From assembly GCF_042647165.1 (NCBI RefSeq), contig NZ_JBHRUV010000031.1: a stretch of 64,000 nt of DNA, one strand, 5' to 3'. Made by a program: the position numbers and the translations under genes. Below are positions 16,375 through 25,045 of the stretch, piece after piece; within the stretch, counting starts at the first letter, position 1, and every line of letters starts with the position of its first letter. The notes below the pieces were generated by a model, which was not told the DNA's origin, made no database searches, and saw only the letters and a list, made by a program, of their open reading frames with translations. Origin of the DNA: Camelimonas abortus. Its GTDB lineage: Bacteria > Pseudomonadota > Alphaproteobacteria > Rhizobiales > Beijerinckiaceae.

Positions 16375-16793
16375 CGTTTGCTCCCCCTGGGGCGGCGCTC
16401 GCGCGGCGTCGCCTCCGGTTGTTGCGTGTCGCCAGCCGGCGCGGACGCGGCCACGGGCGGGCGCTGTCCGGCAACCGGCCTAACGTTTGTTTGTTATGGG
16501 AAAGCAAAGAGCGGCCGATATCAACCGGCAAATGGACGCCGGCCGCCGGCTGGCTGGGGAAAGCACGGGCTGGAGCGTGGCCGCGGCAGGCCGGAGGCCG
16601 GTCCGCCGCGCCCGAAGCCTGCGCCGGGGGGGCGAAAGCGCCCGCCGCCACGGGGCCACGCGCCGGCCCGCCCGGCGTCCGTATGCCGGGGCGCGCGCCG
16701 GGCGTGCGTCAACCCGGCGGGCGACGCGGCGACGCCCTGAACGGCGGCCCCTGCGGTCACGGCCGGCGGCGCCAGCGAAGCGGCGTCCCCGGC
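16375..16793. other. Intergenic region between the acyl-CoA synthetase and binding-protein copy 2
   Basis: GC-rich, with one AT-rich patch near 16480-16540 (TTTGTTTGTTATGGG) that probably holds the promoter of the leftward acyl-CoA synthetase gene. No gene or strong repeat is seen. Confidence 0.5.
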
Positions 16794-18103
16794 TCACCGG
16801 GAGGACAGCTCCTCCTGCAGCACCCAGCTCTCGCCGTTGAACTTTTGCAGGCGCAGGTTGCGGAAGGCGTCGGCGTTGTCCGGGGTGGTCTTCACCGTCA
16901 CCCCAGGCAGCAGCATCGGCAGCGACGGCTCGTCAATGCTCAGCGCCATCTTCATGATGTTCTCGCGCGTCAGGTCGTCGCCGGCCCGCTGCAGCAGGCG
17001 GTGCAGCAGCACCGCCGAGATGTAGCCGATCACCGTGCTGCCCTCGGTCACGCGCTCCTTCAGGCCCGCCTGCTCCATGAAGGCGAGAAACTCCTTCATG
17101 TCCGGCGCATCGTTCCACAGCGGATCATATGGCGTCTTGTAGGCCACCGCGGTCACCAGCCCCCTGGCCTTCTCCAGGCCCGCCTGGCGCAGCACGCCGC
17201 CAATGGAGGCCGACACCGAAACGATGACGTGCAGCGGCTTCCAGTCCAGCTCGTAAATCTTGCGGATGGCCTGGGCACCGAACTTGGGCGTGGTGATGGT
17301 GAACATCGCGTCCGCGCCCGATGACTTCAGCCTGACGATCTGCGAGTCGATGGTGGGATCGGTCACCTCATAGGTCGCCTCGGCGATGATCTGCTTCACG
17401 CCCTTCTCGCCAAGGCCATGCCTGAAGCCGTTGAGATAGTCGCGGCCAAAGTCGTCGTTCTGGTAGAGCACCGCGATCTTCGCGTCCGGCTTCTCGGTGA
17501 GGATGTAGCGGGCGAGAATGTGGGCCTCCATGTCATAGGAGGGATAGAACGACATGGTCCACGGGTAGTTCTTCAGGTCGTTCCACTTGGAGGCGCCGGT
17601 AGAGATCAGGATCTGCGGAATTTTCCGCTGGTTCAGGTATCTGTGAATCGCCGTGTTGGTGGCCGTGCCGACATTGCCGTAAATGAACAGCACGTTGTCC
17701 TGCTCCACCAGGCGCCGCACCTGCTCGACGGCCTTGGGCGGGCTGTAGGCGNGACATTGCCGTAAATGAACAGCACGTTGTCCTGCTCCACCAGGCGCCG
17801 CACCTGCTCGACGGCCTTGGGCGGGCTGTAGGCGTCGTCCAGCGAGATCAGGTTGACCTTGCGGCCGTTAACGCCGCCATTCTCGTTGACCTTCCTGAAA
17901 TAGGCCGCCTGCACCACGCCCTGCACGCCATAGGCGGAAGCCGGGCCGCTGTAGGGCATGGTCTGGCCGATGCGGATTTCGGTGTCGCTCGCTCCTGGCC
18001 CGTACCTGCCGCGGCCCTGGGCCAGCGCCGGAACGCCCGGAAGCGCCGCGGACCCAAGCGCCGTCGCCGCAAGAATCGCAAATTCCCGCCGGTTAACCGT
18101 CAT
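16794..18103 (-). CDS. LivK-like ABC transporter substrate-binding protein, copy 2 (reading frame broken by an assembly gap)
   Basis: Codes for a Tat-type LivK-family binding protein: NRREFAI signal, then YGPGASDTEIRIGQ. As printed, the frame shifts at an 'N' at 17752 that is flanked by an exact 82-bp direct repeat. Removing one copy and the N (83 bp) restores a continuous 408-residue protein joining VRRLVEQDNVLFIYGNV to GTATNTAIHRYLNQRK, exactly as in its paralogs. So the gene is very likely intact in the organism. GAGGAG lies eight bases before the ATG. It is the most downstream of four tandem copies; the ligand is unknown. Confidence 0.85.
17670..17834. repeat. 82-bp exact direct repeat flanking a single N (assembly artifact)
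   Basis: Bases 17670-17751 and 17753-17834 are identical and abut the ambiguous base at 17752 on both sides. This is the signature of two contigs with overlapping ends scaffolded with one N. It lies inside a coding sequence and causes an apparent frameshift. Confidence 0.92.
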
Positions 18104-18466
18104 CAGCCGTGCTCCTCAGTCGCAGATGTCCTCCCGGCGCCGGCCGCGACGGAGCTGGGGCTGGCGGCGACGCCCCGCCAGAACGGACGCCGCGCCTCGC
18201 AGCTGTTCTTCAGGAACGCCCGCCCGCCCGTCCGTCATCACCGGTCGCGCCGGCGATGGTACGGCGACAAAACAGCAGATGACATTGGAAAAAGGTCCAG
18301 GAAACGCCGGAATATATCAGTCATCCGGCAAAAAATATCTGGTCGTGCGCAAACAGTACGAAAGGACTGCCTGCGGACTCGCCGCTTCTGCGCGCCCGCA
18401 GGCCGCAATCACGCCTCTCTGCTGCGGGAGGCGCGCTCCGGACGGGGCCGTCCGGAGGCGCCGCCA
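18104..18466. other. Intergenic region between binding-protein copies 2 and 3
   Basis: Contains an AT-rich stretch (about 18270-18365, with AATATATC and AAAAAATATC) that probably carries the promoter of copy 2 on the minus strand. The rest is GC-rich spacer. No gene is seen. Confidence 0.5.
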
Positions 18467-19711
18467 TCACGGCGCCTTCGTCCCGCCGCCGGGACGGGCG
18501 GCGATGGCCTCGCCGAACAGCACCCGGCTCTCCCCCTCAAACCGCTGCAGCCGCAGCGCCCCGAACGGGCTGAGACTGTCCGGCGTGGTGTTGACGGTGA
18601 CGCCCGGCAGCAGCAGCGGCAGGTCGCTGTCATTGAGATTGCTGACCTGCTTCATGACGTTCTCGCGGGTCAGCTCGTCGCCGCAGCGCTCCAGCACGCG
18701 CCGCAGCAGCTCGGCCGAGACATAGCCCAGCGCGGCGGAGCGGTCGGTGATGTGGCCCTCCAGCCCCTCCTCCTTCATGAAGCGGATGTATTCCTGCATG
18801 TCCGGGCTGTCGTCCCACATTGGATCAAGCGCCGTCTTGAAAGTGGCGGCGGTGATCACGCCCTGGGAAGCCTCCAGCCCCGCCGGCTTCAGCACGCCGC
18901 CGATGGACGAGGCCACGCTCACCACATAGATCGTCGGCTTCCAGTTCAGCTCATGGGCGCGGCGGATGGCCTGGGCGCCGAACTTGGGCGTGGCCATCAG
19001 GAAAAACACGTCGGCGCCGGAGTTTTTCAGCTTCACGATCTGCGAGTCGACGGTGGCGTCGGTCACCTCATAGGTGGCCTCGGCCACCACCATGTCCTTC
19101 GCCCGCTCGCCGAGCCCCTCCCTGAAGCCGCGCACATAGTCGCGGCCGGCGTCATCATGCTGCGACAGGATGGCGATCTTCGCGTCCGGCTTCGTCTGCA
19201 GGACATGCTTCGCGTAAATCTGCCCCTCCATGTCGTAGAGGGGGTAGAACGCCATGGTCCACGGATAGTTTTCCGGATCGTTCCATTTCGACGCGCCGGA
19301 GAGGATGAGGATCTGCGGCACCTTTCTGGCGTTCAGATATTTGTGGATCGCCGTGTTGGTGGCGGTGCCCACGGCGCCGAAAATGGCCAGAACGCCCTCG
19401 TCCTCCACCAGCCTGCGGGTCTGCTCCACGGTCTTGGGCGGGCTGTAGGCGTCGTCGAGCGAAATATAGACGACCTTGCGGCCGTTGATCCCGCCCTTCT
19501 CGTTGAGCCGCCGGAAAAAAGCCCGCTGCACCTGGCCCTCGACGCTGTAGGCCGACGCCGGTCCGCTCCACGGCAGGGTCTGGCCGATGCGGATCCCGGT
19601 GTCGGAAGCGCCCTGGTCATATTTTTTCTGCGCCGCCGCGGAGGTGATCGCCGCGAACGCGAGCATGGAGGCGCCGGCTGCGGTCGCGACGATCCTGGCG
19701 AAACGGTTCAT
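18467..19711 (-). CDS. LivK-like ABC transporter substrate-binding protein, copy 3
   Basis: A 414-residue periplasmic binding protein of the branched-chain amino acid family. Unlike its neighbours its signal (MNRFARIVATAAGASM...) lacks an Arg pair and looks Sec-type, with cleavage near TSAAA-QKKYDQG. It keeps the family segments IGQTLPWSGPASAY, YISLDDAYSPPKTVEQ, ASKWNDPENYPWT and LSQHDDAGRDYVRGF. The binding-site motif differs from copies 2, 4 and 5 (PWSGPA in place of PYSGPA), so ligand preference may differ. GGAGG lies nine bases before the ATG. No permease or ATPase genes accompany it. Confidence 0.9.
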   Translation of the reverse strand: MNRFARIVATAAGASMLAFAAITSAAAQKKYDQGASDTGIRIGQTLPWSGPASAYSVEGQVQRAFFRRLNEKGGINGRKVVYISLDDAYSPPKTVEQTRRLVEDEGVLAIFGAVGTATNTAIHKYLNARKVPQILILSGASKWNDPENYPWTMAFYPLYDMEGQIYAKHVLQTKPDAKIAILSQHDDAGRDYVRGFREGLGERAKDMVVAEATYEVTDATVDSQIVKLKNSGADVFFLMATPKFGAQAIRRAHELNWKPTIYVVSVASSIGGVLKPAGLEASQGVITAATFKTALDPMWDDSPDMQEYIRFMKEEGLEGHITDRSAALGYVSAELLRRVLERCGDELTRENVMKQVSNLNDSDLPLLLPGVTVNTTPDSLSPFGALRLQRFEGESRVLFGEAIAARPGGGTKAP

Positions 19712-19824
19712 CCGTCATGTCCTCCCTGACGTCGCCGGCGGCGCGGGCCATCCGCGCCGCCTGGCCTGGCATGGTTCCCCCGGCGACGCGCCCCGCCGCC
19801 GGCGCGGAGAAAACGGCGGCGCGG

Positions 19825-21042
19825 TCAGGCCTTGCGGGCCGAGACCGGCTCGCCGAACAGCTCGTAGCCCTCGCCCGTGAACCGCTGCAGCATCAGCGTG
19901 TTGAAGGCGCTGTAATTCTCCGGCGTGGTGCGGATGTTGACCCCCGGCAGCAGCATCGGCAGGTCGTCGTAATTGAGGCTGGTCACCTTGCGCATCAGGT
20001 TTTCGCGGGTGAGGTCGTCGCCGCACGATTCCAGCACCCGGTGCAGCAGCGTGGCGGAAAGGTAGCCGAGGGCGGCGCTGCTGTCGCTGAACATGCCCTC
20101 CATGCCCGCATCCTTCATGAAGGCGGCGTAGGCCTTCATGTCTGGGCTGTCGCTCCAGCGCGGATCGCCGGGGGTCTTCATGGCGGTGGCGGTGATGACG
20201 CCCTGGGCGGCGTCGAAGCCGGCCGGCTTCAGCACCGAACCGATGGAGGCGGCCACGCTCACCACATAGATGTCCGACTTCCAGCCCATCTCGTGGCGCT
20301 TGCGGATGGCCTGGGCGCCGAACTTGGGCGTGGCCATCAGGAAGAACACGTCGGCGCCGGAGTTCTTCAGCTTCACCATCTGCGAGTCGACGGTGGCGTC
20401 GGTCACCTCATAGGTGGCTTCGGCCACCACCATGTCCTTCGCCCGCTCGCCGAGGCCTTCCTTGAAGCCGCGCACATAGTCGCGGCCGGCGTCGTCGTTC
20501 TGCGAGAGAATGGCGATCTTCGCGTTGGGCGTGTGCTCGACGATGTAGCGGCCATAAATCGCCCCCTCGACGTCATAGAGGGGGAAAAAGGCCGTGGTCC
20601 ACGGGAAATTCTTCGGATCGTTCCACTTGGAGGCGCCGGTGGAGATCAGGATCTGCGGCACCTTCTTCTGGTTCAGGTAGCGGTGCACGGCGGTGTTGGT
20701 GGGCGTGCCGACCGTGCCGTACATGGCGAGAACGTTTTCGTTCTCCACCAGCTTGCGCGTCTGCTCCACCGTCTTGGGCGGGCTGTAGGCGTCATCGAGT
20801 GAAATCAGGTTGACCTTGCGGCCGTTAATCCCGCCCTTTTCGTTCAGGCGGCGGAAATAGGCCACCTCCACCGCGCCCTGCACGCCATAGGCCGAGGCCG
20901 GCCCGCTGTAGGGCATGGTCTGGCCGATGCGGATTTCGGCGTCGGACACGCCGGGTCCGTATTTCTTCCCGGCGGCGAAGGAGACATGCGGACCGGCGAG
21001 CGTCGCCAGGCCCGCAAGCAATAGCTCGCGTCTGCGGATCAT
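19825..21042 (-). CDS. LivK-like ABC transporter substrate-binding protein, copy 4
   Basis: A 405-residue paralog with a Tat-like start (MIRRRELLLAG) and mature N-terminus near AAGKKYGPGVSDAEIRIGQ. It has MPYSGPASAYGVQG, NLISLDDAYSPPKTVEQ, GASKWNDPKNFPWTTAF and ILSQNDDAGRDYVRGFKEGLGERAKD. Long runs are nearly identical in DNA to copies 3 and 5, for example around 20330-20480. Two adjacent ATGs precede IRRREL; the second is used because GGAGG is five bases away. Frames open further upstream have no family similarity. The ligand is unknown. Confidence 0.9.
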   Translation of the reverse strand: MIRRRELLLAGLATLAGPHVSFAAGKKYGPGVSDAEIRIGQTMPYSGPASAYGVQGAVEVAYFRRLNEKGGINGRKVNLISLDDAYSPPKTVEQTRKLVENENVLAMYGTVGTPTNTAVHRYLNQKKVPQILISTGASKWNDPKNFPWTTAFFPLYDVEGAIYGRYIVEHTPNAKIAILSQNDDAGRDYVRGFKEGLGERAKDMVVAEATYEVTDATVDSQMVKLKNSGADVFFLMATPKFGAQAIRKRHEMGWKSDIYVVSVAASIGSVLKPAGFDAAQGVITATAMKTPGDPRWSDSPDMKAYAAFMKDAGMEGMFSDSSAALGYLSATLLHRVLESCGDDLTRENLMRKVTSLNYDDLPMLLPGVNIRTTPENYSAFNTLMLQRFTGEGYELFGEPVSARKA

Positions 21043-21278
21043 CATTCCCTCCAGCGGTTCCACCCTGAGCGACCGGCCCTGTTTGTTCGCCGTGTCGCGC
21101 CCCGCCCCGTGCCGACGGAAGCGGAGCAAGGACCGGCGGCGCCGGTCCACGTCGTTCAGGTTGCTGGCAAAACGCGCTCCGGTCAATCGATGATGCGTCG
21201 CAGCCGCCCGGCGGGACGGCGCCGCCGCGCCCGCCCGCGCCGGGACGTCCGCGGGGCGCAGCCGGCCACGAAAACACG

Positions 21279-21304
21279 AAAGCCGGGCCAGACGGCCCGG
21301 CTTT
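21279..21304 (-). terminator. Terminator of binding-protein copy 5
   Basis: An 11-bp perfect stem, AAAGCCGGGCC/GGCCCGGCTTT, with loop AGAC lies 30 bp after the copy 5 stop codon. It separates copy 5 from copy 4, so each may be transcribed on its own. Confidence 0.75.
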
Positions 21305-21333
21305 CCTCACGCCAGCCCCGGGGCGGCGCCCGG

Positions 21334-22563
21334 TCACTTCCGGCGGTTGACGGTGAGCGGCTCGCCGAACAGCTCGTAGCTCTCCCCCTTGAAGCGCTGC
21401 AGGCGCAGGGTGTTGAAGGCGCTGTAATTGTCCGGCGCCGTCTCCACGATCACGCCGTCCAGCAGCAGCGGCGCGTCGGTGATCTTCAGGTTGGCGACCT
21501 GCTTCAGCACGTTCTCGCGCGTCAGGTCGTCGCCGGCGTTCTGCAGGGCGCGGGTCAGCACCGTGGCCGAGATGTAGGCGAGCACCGCATTGGTGTCGAG
21601 GAAGTGCTGCTCCAGGTTGTGGCGCTTCAGGAACGCGGCGTACTCCTTCATGTCCGGGCTGTCATTGTACTGCGGATCTCCCGGGGTCTTCATGAAAGCG
21701 GCGGTGATCAGGCCCTGGGCGGCCTCGAAGCCGGCCGGCTTCAGCACCGAGCCGATGGAGGCGGCGACGCTGGCCACCACCGTGACCGGGTTCCAGCCCA
21801 GCTCATGCTTCTTGCGGATGGCCTGGGCGCCGAACTTGGGCGTGGCCATCAGGAAGAACACGTCGGCGCCGGAGTTCTTCAGCTTCACCATCTGCGAGTC
21901 GACGGTGGCGTCGGTCACCTCATAGGTGGCCTCGCTGACGATGTTGGCGGTCTTTTCGCCAAGGCCGGCCCTGAAGCCCTTCACATAGTCGCGGCCGGAG
22001 TCGTCGTTCTGCGACAGGATGGCGATTTTGGCGTTGGGGTAATTTTCGGCGACATAGCGGCCGAAGATCTCGCCCTCCACGTCATAGAGCGGGAAGAACG
22101 GCGTGGTCCACGGGAACCGGGACGGGTCGTTCCACTTCGACGCGCCGGTCGAGATGAGGATGTGGGGGATTTTTTTGCTGTTCAGGTATTTCTGGATCGC
22201 CGTGTTGCTCGGCGTGCCCAGCGAGCCGTAGATGGCGAGAACCTCCTCGTTCTCCACCAGCTTGCGGGTCTGCTCCACGGCCTTGGGCGGGCTGTAGGCG
22301 TCATCGAGCGAGATCAGGTTGATCTTGCGGCCGTTGATCCCGCCCTTTTCGTTGAGCTCCCTGAAAAAGGCCTGCTGCACCACGCCCTGCAGGCCATAGG
22401 CCGAAGCCGGGCCGCTGTAAGGCATGGTCTGGCCGAGACGGATCTCCGTGTCGGAGACGCCCGGACCATATTTTTTCTCCGCCGCCACGGCCATGGATGC
22501 GGACATGGCCGCGGCCAGCGCGCCGGCCACGCCGGCGCACAGAAGCGAACGCCTGCTGAACAT
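21334..22563 (-). CDS. LivK-like ABC transporter substrate-binding protein, copy 5
   Basis: A 409-residue paralog with a Tat-type signal (SRRSLLCAGVAG) and mature start near AAEKKYGPGVSDTEIRLGQ. The family segments MPYSGPASAYGLQG, LISLDDAYSPPKAVEQ, GASKWNDPSRFPWT and LSQNDDSGRDYVKGF are present. AGGGGG upstream of the ATG supports the start; the long open frame beyond it runs antisense to the SDR gene. It is the first of the leftward array and diverges from the SDR gene at 22855 across 291 bp. Confidence 0.9.
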   Translation of the reverse strand: MFSRRSLLCAGVAGALAAAMSASMAVAAEKKYGPGVSDTEIRLGQTMPYSGPASAYGLQGVVQQAFFRELNEKGGINGRKINLISLDDAYSPPKAVEQTRKLVENEEVLAIYGSLGTPSNTAIQKYLNSKKIPHILISTGASKWNDPSRFPWTTPFFPLYDVEGEIFGRYVAENYPNAKIAILSQNDDSGRDYVKGFRAGLGEKTANIVSEATYEVTDATVDSQMVKLKNSGADVFFLMATPKFGAQAIRKKHELGWNPVTVVASVAASIGSVLKPAGFEAAQGLITAAFMKTPGDPQYNDSPDMKEYAAFLKRHNLEQHFLDTNAVLAYISATVLTRALQNAGDDLTRENVLKQVANLKITDAPLLLDGVIVETAPDNYSAFNTLRLQRFKGESYELFGEPLTVNRRK

Positions 22564-22854
22564 GCGATGTACCCCCTGGGTGTTCCTGGACAGTTTTTTC
22601 CCCGCCGCCCGGCGGACGGCGGGGCAGGCGGCCGTCATGTGGGCGCGGCCGCGTTGGCCGGGAACCTGGCCCAGGTTGACGCAGCGGACAAGCGCCTGCG
22701 GACGCATGGCGGACGACGCCGGCCGGCATCGCCATGCCTGTGACGCATGGCTCGCCCCGCCTTGACGCAACCAAACGCTTGATTGAAGTATCGCCGGACG
22801 CCGGCAGGCCTCGCAGAGGCGGCCGCCAGTCGCGCAATGGGGAGAAATGCCAGG

Positions 22855-23592
22855 ATGAGCGAACTCGATTTCACCGGAAAGAACGTGCTTGTGGTTGGCG
22901 GCTCGAGCGGCATTGGCAACGGCATCGCCCAGGCGTTCCGCGCCAAGGGTGCGAACGTCTACGTGTGGGGCACCCGCGCCAGCGCCGCCGACTATTCGAA
23001 GGACGATGGCTGCGACCTCACCGGCCTGCACTACGCGCAGATGGACGTGGCCGACTTCGCCGCCATCGAGGCCTACCAGCCGCCGTTTGACCGGCTGGAC
23101 GTGCTGGTGCAGTCGCAGGGCTACGTCATCTACCGCCGCGGCGAGTTCCAGATGGACGGCTTCCAGAAGGTCATCGACATCAACCTGAACAGCCTGATGG
23201 CCATCAGCATGAAATTTCACGACATGCTGGCCGCCAGCAAGGGCTCGCTGATCATCATCAGCTCGACCTCGGCCTTCCATTCGACCAAGGGCAACCCGGC
23301 CTACAACGCCTCGAAGGCCGGCGCGGTGGGCCTGGTGCGCACCCTGGGCGAGGCCTGGGCGCCGGACGGCATCCGCGTCAACGGCATCGCGCCGGGCCTG
23401 GTGGACACCAAGCTGACCAAGGTGACCACCGAGAACCCGAAGCGGCTTGAGGCCGCCCTGCGCGGCATTCCCATGGGCCGCCTCGGCCTGCCATCCGACA
23501 TGGGCGGCGTGGCGCTGTTCCTGGCCTCTCCGCTGGCGGCCTATGTCTGCGGCCAGACCATCCCGGTGGACGGCGGCCTGATCCTCAACTGA
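22855..23592 (+). CDS. SDR family oxidoreductase
   Basis: A 245-residue short-chain dehydrogenase. It has the nucleotide motif GGSSGIGNGIA, the unusual SQGYV in place of NNAG, the catalytic Ser in ISSTSAF, YNASKAG with catalytic Tyr and Lys, and a C-terminal VDGGLIL. The ATG giving MSELDFTGKNVLVVGG has AGG directly before it and GGGGAG ten bases upstream. It is divergent from the binding-protein array, so the two may share control; the substrate is unknown. Its 3' end overlaps the start of the second assembly repeat. Confidence 0.88.
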   Translation: MSELDFTGKNVLVVGGSSGIGNGIAQAFRAKGANVYVWGTRASAADYSKDDGCDLTGLHYAQMDVADFAAIEAYQPPFDRLDVLVQSQGYVIYRRGEFQMDGFQKVIDINLNSLMAISMKFHDMLAASKGSLIIISSTSAFHSTKGNPAYNASKAGAVGLVRTLGEAWAPDGIRVNGIAPGLVDTKLTKVTTENPKRLEAALRGIPMGRLGLPSDMGGVALFLASPLAAYVCGQTIPVDGGLILN

Positions 23593-23780
23593 CGCGCCGC
23601 CGGCCCGCCGCTTCGCTTCCGCGCCGTCACGCCCGGGCCTCGCCCGGGCGTTCCTGTGCGGTCACTACGCCCGGGCGCTCCNCTCAACTGACGCGCCGCC
23701 GGCCCGCCGCTTCGCTTCCGCGCCGTCACGCCCGGGCCTCGCCCGGGCGTTCCTGTGCGGTCACTACGCCCGGGCGCTCC
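23584..23780. repeat. 98-bp exact direct repeat flanking a single N (assembly artifact)
   Basis: Bases 23584-23681 and 23683-23780 are identical and abut the N at 23682. As with the repeat at 17670, this looks like an unmerged contig overlap. It covers the last 9 bp of the SDR gene and its terminator, so the downstream copy should be disregarded. Confidence 0.92.
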
Positions 23781-23951
23781 CGGGACGCCCGTCGCCGCGC
23801 CGCCGCCACGCGAAAGGACGGCGCAGCCCGGGACAGGCCTTGCGGACGTCCGCCCCGCGGCTCCGGACGGCGGAAGCGTGATTGTGGACGCCCCGGCCGG
23901 GCACGGGCGTGACGTCACGGCGGCGGCGTCCCGCCGCGCGATCCGGGCGCG
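23593..23951. other. Intergenic region between the SDR and tetR-like genes
   Basis: True length is about 260 bp after removing the duplicated 98 bp and the N. It holds the SDR terminator hairpin and GC-rich spacer between two convergent genes. No gene is seen. Confidence 0.6.
23629..23651 (+). terminator. Probable terminator of the SDR gene
   Basis: A 10-bp perfect stem ACGCCCGGGC/GCCCGGGCGT with loop CTC lies 36 bp after the stop. The T-run is poor (TTCCT). An identical copy downstream is due to the assembly duplication. Confidence 0.5.
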
Positions 23952-24665
23952 TCAGTGCCCGCTGTCGCCTGGCTGGCGCGGGCGGGCGGCGCTCCAGTCG
24001 GCCGGCGGCGATCCGGCCGGAATGCGCGCCGGCGCGGTCAGCAGGGCCGTGGCGGTGTCGATGACGTCGTCGATCGCCTCGCGGCTGCCCCACCAGGCGG
24101 CGGCGCTGCCCGGCTGCGGATCGGCCCCGGCGGCGGAGTCCAGCACGCTCTCGCGCTCCGCCAGCGCCGCGGTGATGTAATGCAGCGCCGCGTTGAAGCG
24201 CAGCAGCAGCACCGCGGGCGCGAACGCCGGCAGCATGCGCTCAAGATGGGCGTAACAGCGCCGGGTGCCGGCGCTCCAGCGGCCCTCCAGCGGATTGTTG
24301 GCGAGATGGCGCCGGTTCAGGCGCACCCCGGCGAGGAAACGGGCGTAACCGTCAAGACGCTCGTCCGCCTCATTGATCATGCTCTCGACGAGAATGGCGA
24401 CGATGGCGCGCACGTCGACGCTGGCGCCGCGCTGCTCGAGTTCGTCGAGCGCCTTGCGGCGATAGTCGTCGATGGCGTGCGCGCCCTCCATGACCAGCTC
24501 GCGCACCAGAGCGTCCTTGGAGCCAAAGTAATAGTGGATGGAGCCGTTGTTACGGGCGCCGGCCTCGGCCACCACCTGGCGCACCGACACCCCGTCGACG
24601 CCGCGACGCGCGAACAGTTTCCTGGACGCACGGCGAATCCGTTCGGAAGTCATGTCTGAAATCAT
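23952..24665 (-). CDS. TetR family transcriptional regulator
   Basis: A 237-residue repressor-type protein. The N-terminal helix-turn-helix covers about residues 10-55 (ERIRRASRKLFARRGVDGVSVRQVVAEAGARNNGSIHYYFGSKDALV region), where IHYYFGSKDAL is the classic TetR end of the DNA-binding domain. The C-terminal ligand domain is of unknown specificity. Its promoter region is strikingly AT-rich and contains an inverted repeat likely to be its operator. GGGGGCGAG precedes the ATG. It may control the nearby binding-protein/SDR genes or itself; this is inference. Confidence 0.9.
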   Translation of the reverse strand: MISDMTSERIRRASRKLFARRGVDGVSVRQVVAEAGARNNGSIHYYFGSKDALVRELVMEGAHAIDDYRRKALDELEQRGASVDVRAIVAILVESMINEADERLDGYARFLAGVRLNRRHLANNPLEGRWSAGTRRCYAHLERMLPAFAPAVLLLRFNAALHYITAALAERESVLDSAAGADPQPGSAAAWWGSREAIDDVIDTATALLTAPARIPAGSPPADWSAARPRQPGDSGH

Positions 24666-25045
24666 GACGTCTCGCCCCCAATGCGCTGTGAATATGTTTT
24701 GACAATAGCAAATTTAAAATAACGCTACTGTTGGACAGTAATACAGTGATGGTCATCATGTCAACGCGCCGCGACCGTTACAGAGGCAATGACGCCGTTT
24801 TCCGGCGCACAGGACGCAGAACGCCTGACCTCAACAGGCGCCTTTCCGGAAAATCCATGACGCGCCGCGCGCTCCATGGGGAATGACGGGCGCGGAGGCG
24901 GCGGCCGCCTGCGGCGCCGGGCCGCCGTTCACCGTGTTTGGTAAGCCTCCGTCAACGAATGACGCACATAGACAGGAGCATGTCCGCATCCGCATCTTCC
25001 CTGCGCTCCACGGCCGCGCGCCTGCGCCGGCGCGCCGGAGCCGCC
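24666..25045. other. Divergent region between the tetR-like and GH25 genes
   Basis: An AT-rich core (24690-24760) holds the regulator's promoter and a palindromic operator candidate. The remainder leads into the lysozyme-like gene. In-frame ATGs there (24938, 24980) lack ribosome-binding sites and are not taken as starts. Confidence 0.6.
24726..24740. promoter_or_regulatory. Candidate TetR-type operator
   Basis: TACTGT-TGG-ACAGTA is a perfect inverted repeat, and a third half-site TACAGT follows at 24742-24747. It lies 61 bp upstream of the regulator's start in an AT-rich promoter, a usual place for autorepression. Binding by the adjacent regulator is inferred, not shown. Confidence 0.6.

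Noticed and set aside
13486..16740. A 1084-codon plus-strand open frame
   Set aside because: It is antisense to the SDR, hydratase and acyl-CoA synthetase genes, is rich in His/Arg/Gly, and has no family features.
17670..17834. Tandem repeat or mobile-element target duplication
   Set aside because: Exact repeats flush to a single N at two places in the window fit contig overlaps; no insertion sequence is present.
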